Source of the DNA: an uncultured Clostridia bacterium
Lineage (GTDB): Bacteria > Bacillota > Clostridia > Christensenellales > Borkfalkiaceae
Assembly: GCA_947587085.1 (NCBI GenBank)
Contig: CANPXX010000003.1
Location: 1 to 56,273, forward strand
Direction: 5' to 3'
Length of the DNA: 56,273 nt
Shown: positions 1 to 7,856 of the stretch, piece by piece
How positions within the stretch are numbered: position 1 is the first letter of the stretch
How the letters are laid out: every line of letters starts with the position of its first letter
The notes under the pieces: model-generated
Database searches by the model: none
Told to the model about the DNA's origin: nothing
Seen by the model: only the letters and a program-made list of their open reading frames with translations
Translations under genes and position numbers: made by a program

Positions 1-417
1 CGTGCCGCCCGCGCCCGCATGGATGGAGAGGAGGGCGTTGGAGGAGTCGTATTTCCCGCGGAGGAGGGCGCGCACGCGCATCTCCTCGATGTCCGCCTCC
101 GCCGCCGCCATCATCTTGTCGAGCTCGGGGATGAGCTCCTCCTCGCCCGTCTCCTCCACGAGGTCTATGATCTCCATCGCGTCGTCGAGCGCCTTTCTCC
201 CCTTTTCGTAGGAGGCGATCTTGGATTCGATGGAGGAGATCTCCCGCCCGATCTTGGCGGAGCGCTCGAGATTTTGCCACACCTCGGGGTCCTCCTGCTC
301 CTTGCGGAGCTGCCCGAGCTGTTCGCGGCGGTTGTCGATGTCGAGCGCGTACTTCGCCTCGCCCAAGGTATCCTCGAGCGTCTTGATCCTCAACCTGTAA
401 TCGTCTGCTTTGAACAT
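1..417 (-). CDS. prfB: Peptide chain release factor 2, N-terminal part (runs off window start)
   Basis: Reverse complement of 1-417 translates MFKADDYRLRIKTLEDTLGEAKYALDIDNRREQLGQLRKEQEDPEVWQNLERS...KYDSSNALLSIHAGAGGT, an RF2-like N-terminus. Confidence 0.92.
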   Translation of the reverse strand, partial: MFKADDYRLRIKTLEDTLGEAKYALDIDNRREQLGQLRKEQEDPEVWQNLERSAKIGREISSIESKIASYEKGRKALDDAMEIIDLVEETGEEELIPELDKMMAAAEADIEEMRVRALLRGKYDSSNALLSIHAGAGGT

Positions 418-482
418 TGTCTCACCTCGGAATCTGCGCAAAATCTCCGGGCGCGCGGCTCGGAGATCCTCTTATTTTCTGA

Positions 483-3446
483 TCAATAGGGTTTCCCGTG
501 GCACTTCTTGTACTTCAATCCGCTCCCGCAGGGGCAGGGATCGTTGGGACCCGGCTTTTTCGCCTTCTTCATGGTGGCGGGGTTGAACCGCTCGCTGCCG
601 CTCGTTTTGAGCGCGTCCACATTGACCGCGGAGGGAAGCTCCTCCGCCGTCGTGACGGCGTCCTGCGGAAGCGAAGCGGCCGCCGCGGGACGTTCGGGCG
701 CGGCGGGAAGAGGCGCGGGCGCGCCTTCCTGCTCGGGCGCGGCGGGGGGAACAGGTCTCGCCGCCGACGGCGCGGTGGGCATCACCCGTGCGACGGGCGC
801 GCGGCGCACCTCTATCTGCGCTTTGAGCAAGAGGGCGATCGTGCGCTCCTGAATGCGCTCCACCATCTCGTCGAACATGGCGAAGCCCTCCTGCTTGTAG
901 GCGATGATGGGGTCGGACTGCGCATATGAACGGAGCCCGATGCCCTTGCGCAGCTGGTCCATCGCGTCGATATGGTCGATCCAATTGCTGTCCACTACGC
1001 GGAGAAGGATCCTGCGTTCGGCGTCGCCGAAGTCGATCTTCCCCTCCGTCTCCTCGGTGATGCGCTTGATCTTCTCCTCGTAGCACTCCTCCGTCTTCTT
1101 GGAGATCTTGCGGATGGCGTCGTCGTACTCCCATTTTTCGAGCTTTTCGCGCGTGACGAAGTGAGTCCCCTCGGGCAACAGCCGCCGTTCCAACGCGGCG
1201 TTGAGGTCGTCCTCGTTCCACTTCTCGGGGATGTCATCCACGTTGACCGCGCTCTTCACGACGGTGACGACGTAGTCGGGGATATATTTTAACACCTGCT
1301 GGTGCACGTCCTCCCCCTTGATGACCTTCATGCGCTCGGCGTACATGATCATGCGCTGTTTGTTCATGACGTCGTCGTATTGGAGGACGTTCTTGCGGAT
1401 GCCGAAGTTCCTGCCCTCGATCTGCTTCTGCGCATATTCGATGAGGCGGGAGAGCAGTTTGGATTCGAGGCTCTCGTCCTCCTGCATCTTGCTCTTCTCA
1501 TAGATGAATTTCATCCGCTCGCCGCCGAAGCGCTTCATGAGGTCGTCCTCGAGGGAGATGAAGAACACGGAAGCGCCCACGTCGCCCTGCCGTCCCGATC
1601 TGCCGCGGAGCTGGTTGTCGATGCGGCGGGATTCATGCCGCTCGGTGCCGATGATGCAGAGCCCGCCCGCCTCGATGACCTTCACCTTCTCCTCGTCCGT
1701 CTTTTTCTTGTACTCCTCGTACAGCTTGCGGTAGCGGGTGCGGATCGCCTCCTTCTCCTCGTCGAGCTCCGCATAGCTCGTCGCGAGCTCGATGTCCTCG
1801 CGCTCGACGCCCTCTTCGCGGAGGCGTTTCTTGGCGAGATATTCGGGGTTGCCGCCGAGGAGGATATCGGTGCCGCGCCCCGCCATGTTGGTGGCGATGG
1901 TGACGGCGCCGTATCTGCCCGCCTGCGCGACGATCTCCGCCTCGCGCTCATGGTTCTTTGCGTTCAAAATGTTGTGCTGGACGCCGTTGCGGTGCAGAAG
2001 GCGGGAGATCTCCTCCGACTTCTCCACCGAGACGGTGCCCACCAGAATGGGCTGTCCCTTCTCGTGCCGCTCCACGATCTCGCGCACGATCGCCTTTTTC
2101 TTGCCCTCCTCCGTGGAGAACACCCTGTCGTGCATGTCGCGGCGGGCGATGGGACGGTTGGTGGGAATCTCGATGACGTCGAGCGAATAGATGGTCCTGA
2201 ATTCCCCCTCCTCCGTCTTGGCGGTACCCGTCATGCCGGATAGCTTCTTATAGAGACGGAAGTAGTTCTGGAAAGTGATGGTCGCATACGTCTTGTTCTC
2301 CTCGCGGATCTTGACGCCCTCCTTCGCCTCGATCGCCTGATGAAGTCCGTCCGAATAGCGGCGCCCGATCATGAGACGCCCCGTGAACTCATCGACGATG
2401 ACGATCTCCCCGTCGCTGATGATGTATTCCTCGTTGAGGTGGAAGAGCATGTGCGCTTTGAGCGCCTGTTGGATGTGGTGGTTGAGGGAGGCGTGCGCGA
2501 TGTCGGCGACGTTCTCGATTCCGAAGTAGCGTTCCGCTTTCTCGGCGCCGAACTCGGTGAGATGCACCTGCTTATCCTTGCGCTCGATGACGTAATCCCA
2601 GCGGAGCGCCTCCGCGAGCGCGAGCTTGCGCTCGCCCGAGCTTTTATCCTTCTTGCGGCGTTCCGCGTTCTCCGCGTCCTTCAAGTCGTCGTCGAAGCCG
2701 CCCGTGAGGGTGCGGACGAAGCGGTCCACCCGCTGATAGAGATCGGACGACTGCTCCCCCTTGCCCGAGATGATGAGAGGAGTCCTCGCCTCGTCGATGA
2801 GGATGGAGTCCACCTCGTCCACGATGGCGAAGTTGAGATCGCGCTGTACCATGAGGCGAAGGTCGGATTTGAGATTGTCGCGCAGATAGTCGAAGCCGAA
2901 TTCGTTGTTGGTGCCGTAGGTGATGTCGCACCGATAGGCGGCGCGCTTGCTCTCGTCGTCCATTCCGGGCACGACGACGCCCACGGTGAGCCCCATGAAG
3001 CGGTGGACCTTCCCCATCCACTCCGCGTCGCGGCGGGCGAGGTAGTCGTTGACCGTGACGATGTGCACGCCGTTTCCGCCGAGCGCTTCGAGGTAGGCGG
3101 GAAGGGTGGCGACGAGCGTCTTGCCTTCGCCCGTCTTCATCTCGGCGATGCGCCCCTGAAAGAGGCAGATGCCGCCGACGATCTGGACGCGGAAGTGCCG
3201 CATGCCGAGCACCCGTCCGCTCGCCTCGCGCAGGGCGGCGAAGGCGTCGTACAGAATGTCGTCCAGCGTCTCTCCCTTGGCGAGCCGCCCTCTCAGCACC
3301 GACGTCTGCTCCCTGAGCTCCGCGTCGCTCATCGCGGCGTACTTCCCCGCGAGCGCCTCCACCTTGTCCGCCATTTTATTCAGCTTTTTTAAGCTCTTTC
3401 GTCCGTCCCTGTTCTTGATGTAAGAAATCAGACCCATGCGATTCAT
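483..3446 (-). CDS. secA: Preprotein translocase subunit SecA
   Basis: 987 aa; MKTGEGKT Walker A, DEVDS, TNMAGRGTDI, C-terminal zinc-binding SEC-C motif PNDPCPCGSGLKYKKCHG. Confidence 0.98.
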   Translation of the reverse strand: MNRMGLISYIKNRDGRKSLKKLNKMADKVEALAGKYAAMSDAELREQTSVLRGRLAKGETLDDILYDAFAALREASGRVLGMRHFRVQIVGGICLFQGRIAEMKTGEGKTLVATLPAYLEALGGNGVHIVTVNDYLARRDAEWMGKVHRFMGLTVGVVVPGMDDESKRAAYRCDITYGTNNEFGFDYLRDNLKSDLRLMVQRDLNFAIVDEVDSILIDEARTPLIISGKGEQSSDLYQRVDRFVRTLTGGFDDDLKDAENAERRKKDKSSGERKLALAEALRWDYVIERKDKQVHLTEFGAEKAERYFGIENVADIAHASLNHHIQQALKAHMLFHLNEEYIISDGEIVIVDEFTGRLMIGRRYSDGLHQAIEAKEGVKIREENKTYATITFQNYFRLYKKLSGMTGTAKTEEGEFRTIYSLDVIEIPTNRPIARRDMHDRVFSTEEGKKKAIVREIVERHEKGQPILVGTVSVEKSEEISRLLHRNGVQHNILNAKNHEREAEIVAQAGRYGAVTIATNMAGRGTDILLGGNPEYLAKKRLREEGVEREDIELATSYAELDEEKEAIRTRYRKLYEEYKKKTDEEKVKVIEAGGLCIIGTERHESRRIDNQLRGRSGRQGDVGASVFFISLEDDLMKRFGGERMKFIYEKSKMQEDESLESKLLSRLIEYAQKQIEGRNFGIRKNVLQYDDVMNKQRMIMYAERMKVIKGEDVHQQVLKYIPDYVVTVVKSAVNVDDIPEKWNEDDLNAALERRLLPEGTHFVTREKLEKWEYDDAIRKISKKTEECYEEKIKRITEETEGKIDFGDAERRILLRVVDSNWIDHIDAMDQLRKGIGLRSYAQSDPIIAYKQEGFAMFDEMVERIQERTIALLLKAQIEVRRAPVARVMPTAPSAARPVPPAAPEQEGAPAPLPAAPERPAAAASLPQDAVTTAEELPSAVNVDALKTSGSERFNPATMKKAKKPGPNDPCPCGSGLKYKKCHGKPY

Positions 3447-3485
3447 CTCCGTAACGCGCCGCGGCGCGGTAATCTCCGTCTGTAC

Positions 3486-3513
3486 ATTTTACAATATTTT
3501 CCGAAAATGTCAA
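3486..3513 (-). promoter_or_regulatory. sigma-A-type promoter for secA (TTGACA-16-TAAAAT)
   Basis: Minus strand TTGACA (3513-3508) and TAAAAT (3491-3486). Confidence 0.75.
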
Positions 3514-3589
3514 AGCGTTTTCGGGTGGTTTTGGTGAATTTTCCGCGCGCGCATACAAAAAGTGCGCCCCGCTCCCCGCCGCGCCCGCA

Positions 3590-3625
3590 GAAGAAAGCAA
3601 GCGGCGCCGCACGGAGGCGGCGCCG
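3590..3625 (-). terminator. Intrinsic terminator after DeoC-like gene
   Basis: 9 bp perfect GC stem (3602-3610 / 3617-3625) then CTTGCTTTCT on the minus strand. Confidence 0.6.
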
Positions 3626-3628
3626 AGG

Positions 3629-4420
3629 CTATTCGGATGGAGTTTGGGGCGGCCGGACGGTATGGATCTGCTCCGCCTCTTCCGCCGCGGTGCGGTAGAG
3701 CTCCGCCGCGAGCTGTTCGGGCCGACCCGTTCCCACGCGGGAAGCCCCCGCGCGGAAGAGGGAACGAAGCTGTTCGGCGTTCTCCGCGTCCGAGGCGTCC
3801 GCCCTCAGCTTTCCTCCCCCCGCACGCACGGCGCGCAGGATGAGCTCGGTCTCCCCCCGCACGCACACGCCGTCCGCGCCGCCCGCGCACGCCGCCCGCA
3901 CGCCGAGGGCGATGTCGTTTTCGCCGAGCGAATGGTCCTCCAACGAGACGAAGAGCGGATACCGCCGCACCGCGCGCCGCACCTTCTTCACCTCCCGCCT
4001 TAAATAGGCGTAATTGCCGCCGCGGAGCGCCGAATAGCACAGCACGAGGCGGATCTCCCGCGCGCCCTGCCGCACCGCCTTCTTCGCCTCCGCCTTTTTG
4101 AGCGCGGGAAGACTCTCGCCCGTCCCGCCGACGAGGCAGATGGGCGCGGTCGCGCTCTCCGAGAGGCACCGCTTCGCGGACGCCACGTTGACGGGCGAAA
4201 CGAGCACGCCCGCCGCGCTCACCTTCTTCGCGCTCTCGCACGCCGCTTTGAGCGCATGCTTGTCCGTCTCCCGACGGGACGCGTCCACCACCAGCTTGCG
4301 GAGGGTCACCGCGATCTCCGCTTCCCTCCTCGTCCGCTTGAATTCCCCGTATTCCACGGCCTCCGCCGCGGATAAAACCGTACTTTCCATGGGCGAGATG
4401 ATTCCCGAAAATGTCCGCAA
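3629..4420 (-). CDS. DeoC-like (deoxyribose-phosphate aldolase fold) protein with degenerate active site; start may be internal ATG near 4390
   Basis: GVLVSPVNVASAKRCL, LVGGTGES...EAKKAVRQGAREIRLVL, FRAGASRVGTG resemble DeoC blocks, but Lys-containing KTSTGF and KASGG motifs are absent. Confidence 0.6.
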   Translation of the reverse strand: MRTFSGIISPMESTVLSAAEAVEYGEFKRTRREAEIAVTLRKLVVDASRRETDKHALKAACESAKKVSAAGVLVSPVNVASAKRCLSESATAPICLVGGTGESLPALKKAEAKKAVRQGAREIRLVLCYSALRGGNYAYLRREVKKVRRAVRRYPLFVSLEDHSLGENDIALGVRAACAGGADGVCVRGETELILRAVRAGGGKLRADASDAENAEQLRSLFRAGASRVGTGRPEQLAAELYRTAAEEAEQIHTVRPPQTPSE

Positions 4421-4472
4421 ATATTCTCTTCCCTCTCATTTTGTGACAGCAACTCTCTGCTATGATTCAATC

Positions 4473-4715
4473 ATGAATCTTCTCTCCGTGCAGGGAGCGG
4501 GAGCGGCGTACTGCGCGCTCCTCTTCCTCCTATGCGTCATCGTCGTCCACCTCGTGAAGCTCGCGAAGCTCGGCTACCGCACGCGCGGCAAACGGCTCCC
4601 GCCCGAGCCGCCCAAGGTTGAGGAGCGCCCAGAGCCCGTCTACTACATCGTCGAGCGCAAAAAAAAGCGCGCCCGGGCGGAGTACTCCGAGCCCAGACGC
4701 ATCCATTTCAAATAG
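4473..4715 (+). CDS. Small single-TM membrane protein with basic tail
   Basis: MNLLSVQGAGAAYCALLFLLCVIVVHLVKLAKLGYRTRGKRLPPEPPK...; extended -10 TGCTATGAT just upstream. Confidence 0.6.
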   Translation: MNLLSVQGAGAAYCALLFLLCVIVVHLVKLAKLGYRTRGKRLPPEPPKVEERPEPVYYIVERKKKRARAEYSEPRRIHFK

Positions 4716-4719
4716 GCGG

Positions 4720-5472
4720 TTATTCGGCAGGAGAGGCGGACTTCCGCAAGGCGAGCGAGCCCGAGACGCTCTCGAAGGAGAGGTCCGCCCGCCCGTTGCC
4801 ATAGACGTAGACCCGCCCCTGCTTCACAGCGCCGTACTCGTCCGTGAACGCTCCTCTCCCCTCGAAATCGAGGCGGAAGCCGTCGATCTCGCCGAGGACG
4901 AACACGGCGTTTCCGCTCGTCGTATCCGCCTCCCCCTCCGCGAAGGTACAGCCGCGGAAGAGCACGCTGCCCGACACCGTATCCGCCGTGAGGGAGGTCG
5001 CCGTAACGTCGGAAAAGAGGATGTCCCCCGAGGCGGTATCGGCGGTGACTTCGAGCGCCGTGACGCCCGAGACGGACACCGTTGCCGCCGTCGTATCCGC
5101 CTCGACCTCCCCAAGCGCCGCCCCCGCGGGAAGGGTGACGGTGAGAATCTTTTGGAGACCGCCGGGGACGCGCACGCCGGACTTCGCGTACATGATGTTG
5201 AGAACGCCCGCGACTACGGCGGTCCGCACCGCATAGTCGTCGCTCTCCGCGCGCGATTCCGAAACGGTGATCTCCGTCGCCGTCTCGCTCGTCTGCACAT
5301 ACACCGCGCCGTCCAGCCAACCGATCTCGATGTCATGCACCTGCGCCGCGGAATAGCTCGCCGCGCCGACCGTGTAGCTTCCCGCGTTGCCGTAGCGGTC
5401 GAACCGCGCGCCGCACCCCGCGAGCAGAGCCGCGGCCGCAAGGAGCACCGCGGCAAAGACGGCGCGCTTCAT
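4720..5472 (-). CDS. Lipoprotein with DUF4097-like beta-repeat (putative adhesin fold)
   Basis: MKRAVFAAVLLAAAALLAGCG lipobox; repeats VTADTASGDILFSDV / LTADTVSGSVLFRG / EADTTSGNAVFV. Confidence 0.72.
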   Translation of the reverse strand: MKRAVFAAVLLAAAALLAGCGARFDRYGNAGSYTVGAASYSAAQVHDIEIGWLDGAVYVQTSETATEITVSESRAESDDYAVRTAVVAGVLNIMYAKSGVRVPGGLQKILTVTLPAGAALGEVEADTTAATVSVSGVTALEVTADTASGDILFSDVTATSLTADTVSGSVLFRGCTFAEGEADTTSGNAVFVLGEIDGFRLDFEGRGAFTDEYGAVKQGRVYVYGNGRADLSFESVSGSLALRKSASPAE

Positions 5473-5819
5473 TCCTCGTACCTCTCGATATTTCTTCCAG
5501 AATCCCAGAGTCGCTCCAAATAGTAGAACAGCCGCGATTCCTCGTTGAACACGTGCACCACCACGTCGCCGTAGTCGAGCACCCCCCAACGCCCCTCGCG
5601 CAGTCCCTCCGTGCGCACGGGCGCGAGGTCGTACTGCTTTTTGAGCGCCTCCTCCACGCCGTCGCCGAGGGCGCGCACCTGCGTGGCGGACTTGCCGCTC
5701 CCGATGACGAAGTAACTGCACACCACCGTCTGGTCGGACACGTTCACGATGACGATATCCTGCGCCTTCTTATCGGACATCGCCTTCGCCGCCGCTTTCG
5801 CGAGCTCATAACTTTCCAT
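5469..5819 (-). CDS. rsfS: Ribosome silencing factor
   Basis: KKAQDIVIVNVSDQTVVCSYFVIGSGKSATQVRALGDGVEEAL...GVLDYGDVVVHVFNEESRLFYYLERLW. Confidence 0.96.
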   Translation of the reverse strand: MESYELAKAAAKAMSDKKAQDIVIVNVSDQTVVCSYFVIGSGKSATQVRALGDGVEEALKKQYDLAPVRTEGLREGRWGVLDYGDVVVHVFNEESRLFYYLERLWDSGRNIERYEE

Positions 5820-5908
5820 TTGCTTTCCCTCCGATTTACATTCTATTTTATCAAAAACCGCAAAAATCTTGCGATTATGTCACGCATAGTACTTTGCAAA
5901 CCGCTGAT

Positions 5909-7027
5909 TTATGCGGTTTGATGCGCTTTCAACCATTGATATGCGCGCTCCGTGAGCGGATAGACGGGCTGACCCTTCTTACGGAGATAGTCGAGCTGAT
6001 GCCCGAGCGCGGCGAGCATACAGGCGTCGAGGTCCCTCCAAAAGAGCGCGCGGAGCTCCCAAATGTGCGGGAACGAGCGCCCCTCCTCCAAGAGGTCTGC
6101 GAGGTAGATGAGCTTGCCGAGCGCCGTCATATCCTCCCTCCCGCTCGCGTGGTAGCGGATGGCGTCGAGCACCTCCTCGTCGCGGACTCCGAAGAGGTTT
6201 GCGGCGAGCACGGCGCCGCCGTATTGGTGGACGACAGGCGCGGGGACGTCCGTCGGGACTGCCCCTTTCAGAAGAGGAGAATCTGTCGGGACGGACTTAG
6301 CGCAATCGTGGAGCGCGGCGGCGAGGAGCGCCTTCTCCTCCGAAACGCCCGCCGAGCGGGCGCGCGCCGCCGCCATGCAGGCGACCCGATAGCTGTGCTC
6401 CCGCCGCTCCTCCTTTTCAAGCGCGAGCGCGGGCAGGACGGCGGGCTGGGCATATAGTCCTCTCTCATGGATGTAGCGGAGCACCGCGCCGTCGAGCGCG
6501 GGCGGCTTCCCGAACGCCAAATCCACCTTGATCTGCGTCGAGGAGACCTCTTCGCCGACGAAGGGAATCTCCGTAAGCTCAGCATGGAAGCGGGTGCGGA
6601 AGGCGGCTCTGTCCGCCTCGGTGAGGGCGCCTCCCCTGCCGCACGCGGCGACGTTCACGCACCGCACGATCTCGTCGGGGTTGCGCCATTCCTCGAACGT
6701 CCGAAGCATATCCGCTCCCATGAGGAAGTACAGCTCGTCCTCCGGGAAGCGGGCGCGGAAGGCTTGGCAGGTGAGATAGCTGAAACTCTTCCCCCCCGCG
6801 CGAAGTTCGAAGTCGCACGGCTCGCAGACGGGGAGATCGGCGAAGGCGAGGCGGAGCATCTCCATCCTGTCCTCTCCGCTCGCGCACGCCGCCGATTTAT
6901 GGGGCGCGAGGTTGGAGGGAACGAGAAAGACGCGCTCCAAGCCGAGCGCCCCGATCGCCGCCTTCGCAAACAGTTTATGTTGGGTATGGACGGGGTCGAA
7001 CGCGCCCCCGAAAACAGCCGCTCTCAT
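5909..7027 (-). CDS. nadD: Nicotinate-nucleotide adenylyltransferase (NadD) fused to YqeK-like HD phosphohydrolase
   Basis: FGGAFDPVHTQH nucleotidyltransferase motif, ISSTQI-like VSSTQIK; C-terminal half RREHSYRVACMAAARA...LLAAALHDCAK (HD), YLADLLEEGR. Confidence 0.93.
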   Translation of the reverse strand: MRAAVFGGAFDPVHTQHKLFAKAAIGALGLERVFLVPSNLAPHKSAACASGEDRMEMLRLAFADLPVCEPCDFELRAGGKSFSYLTCQAFRARFPEDELYFLMGADMLRTFEEWRNPDEIVRCVNVAACGRGGALTEADRAAFRTRFHAELTEIPFVGEEVSSTQIKVDLAFGKPPALDGAVLRYIHERGLYAQPAVLPALALEKEERREHSYRVACMAAARARSAGVSEEKALLAAALHDCAKSVPTDSPLLKGAVPTDVPAPVVHQYGGAVLAANLFGVRDEEVLDAIRYHASGREDMTALGKLIYLADLLEEGRSFPHIWELRALFWRDLDACMLAALGHQLDYLRKKGQPVYPLTERAYQWLKAHQTA

Positions 7028-7036
7028 CGTATCGCT

Positions 7037-7065
7037 ATTATACTATAATTTTTCGCGCGTTGCAA
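7037..7065 (-). promoter_or_regulatory. Promoter TTGCAA-17-TATAAT, 9 nt upstream of the nadD ATG
   Basis: ATTATA at 7037-7042 and TTGCAA at 7060-7065 on plus, read on minus. Confidence 0.65.
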
Positions 7066-7100
7066 GTTTAATTGAAAGTTTACGGGCAAAAATCAATGGC

Positions 7101-7856
7101 ATGAAGCACTTCGACCTCCCCCTCGTTCTCGACTCCCTCTTCTACGGCACGGCGGCAGGCGCCCTTGCCCTCGGGCTGTTGCGCTTTTACCGCGTCCCCC
7201 TCGCCGTCACGCTGACCGCCGCCGCCCTCCTCGCGCTCGCGGCGGGGTGTGCCGTCGCCCTGCTCGAATACGGGAGGCACAAAAAGCGCTCTCTCGGGAA
7301 AGCCGAACGCGAACAGCGGGAAAAGCTGCTCCTGCATCTCGCGCTCGAGAGGGAGGAACGCGTGCGGTGCGCCCTGCTCGAAGCATACAGGAAGGACGGG
7401 AAAGACGTCCGATGCGAACAGGACGGGCTGACCGCGGACGGCGAACGCCTCGTGCCGCTCTTCACCATGCAACCGCTCTCGGCGGACGCTGTGGCGGGAC
7501 TCCTGCGCAAGTTCGGGAGCGAGCCGTTCACCCTCGTCTGCAACGCCCTCACCCCCGAGGCGGAGCGCCTTCTCGCCTCCTTCGGACGGCGCGCCGTGCG
7601 CGGCGAGGAGGTGTATGAGCTCTTCCGACGCGCGGACGCCTTCCCTTCCCCTCTTATCTGCGGCGAGATTCCCCGCCCCGGGCTGAAAATGAAGGCGCGC
7701 CGCGCCTTCTCCAAACGCAATGCGCGCCCCTTCTTCGTGAGCGGGATCCTGCTTCTCGCGATGAGCCTCTTCTCCTTCTTCCCCGTCTATTACGTCATTA
7801 CGGGAGGAGTCCTTCTCATCGCGGCGGTGTTCATCCGTTTTCTCGGCTATGCCTGA
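7101..7856 (+). CDS. Hypothetical membrane protein
   Basis: MKHFDLPLVLDSLFYGTAAGALALG...; two N-terminal and C-terminal hydrophobic segments flanking a soluble middle. Confidence 0.65.
   Translation: MKHFDLPLVLDSLFYGTAAGALALGLLRFYRVPLAVTLTAAALLALAAGCAVALLEYGRHKKRSLGKAEREQREKLLLHLALEREERVRCALLEAYRKDGKDVRCEQDGLTADGERLVPLFTMQPLSADAVAGLLRKFGSEPFTLVCNALTPEAERLLASFGRRAVRGEEVYELFRRADAFPSPLICGEIPRPGLKMKARRAFSKRNARPFFVSGILLLAMSLFSFFPVYYVITGGVLLIAAVFIRFLGYA

Noticed and set aside
2340-3392. 350 aa plus-strand ORF (and 1302-2243) antisense to secA
   Set aside because: Shadow ORFs in a high-GC frame opposite an unambiguous secA.
5820-5908. AAACCGC...GCGGTTT hairpin and TAAAAT near rsfS considered as terminator/promoter
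   Set aside because: No convincing -35 and hairpin overlaps the nadD end; not called.
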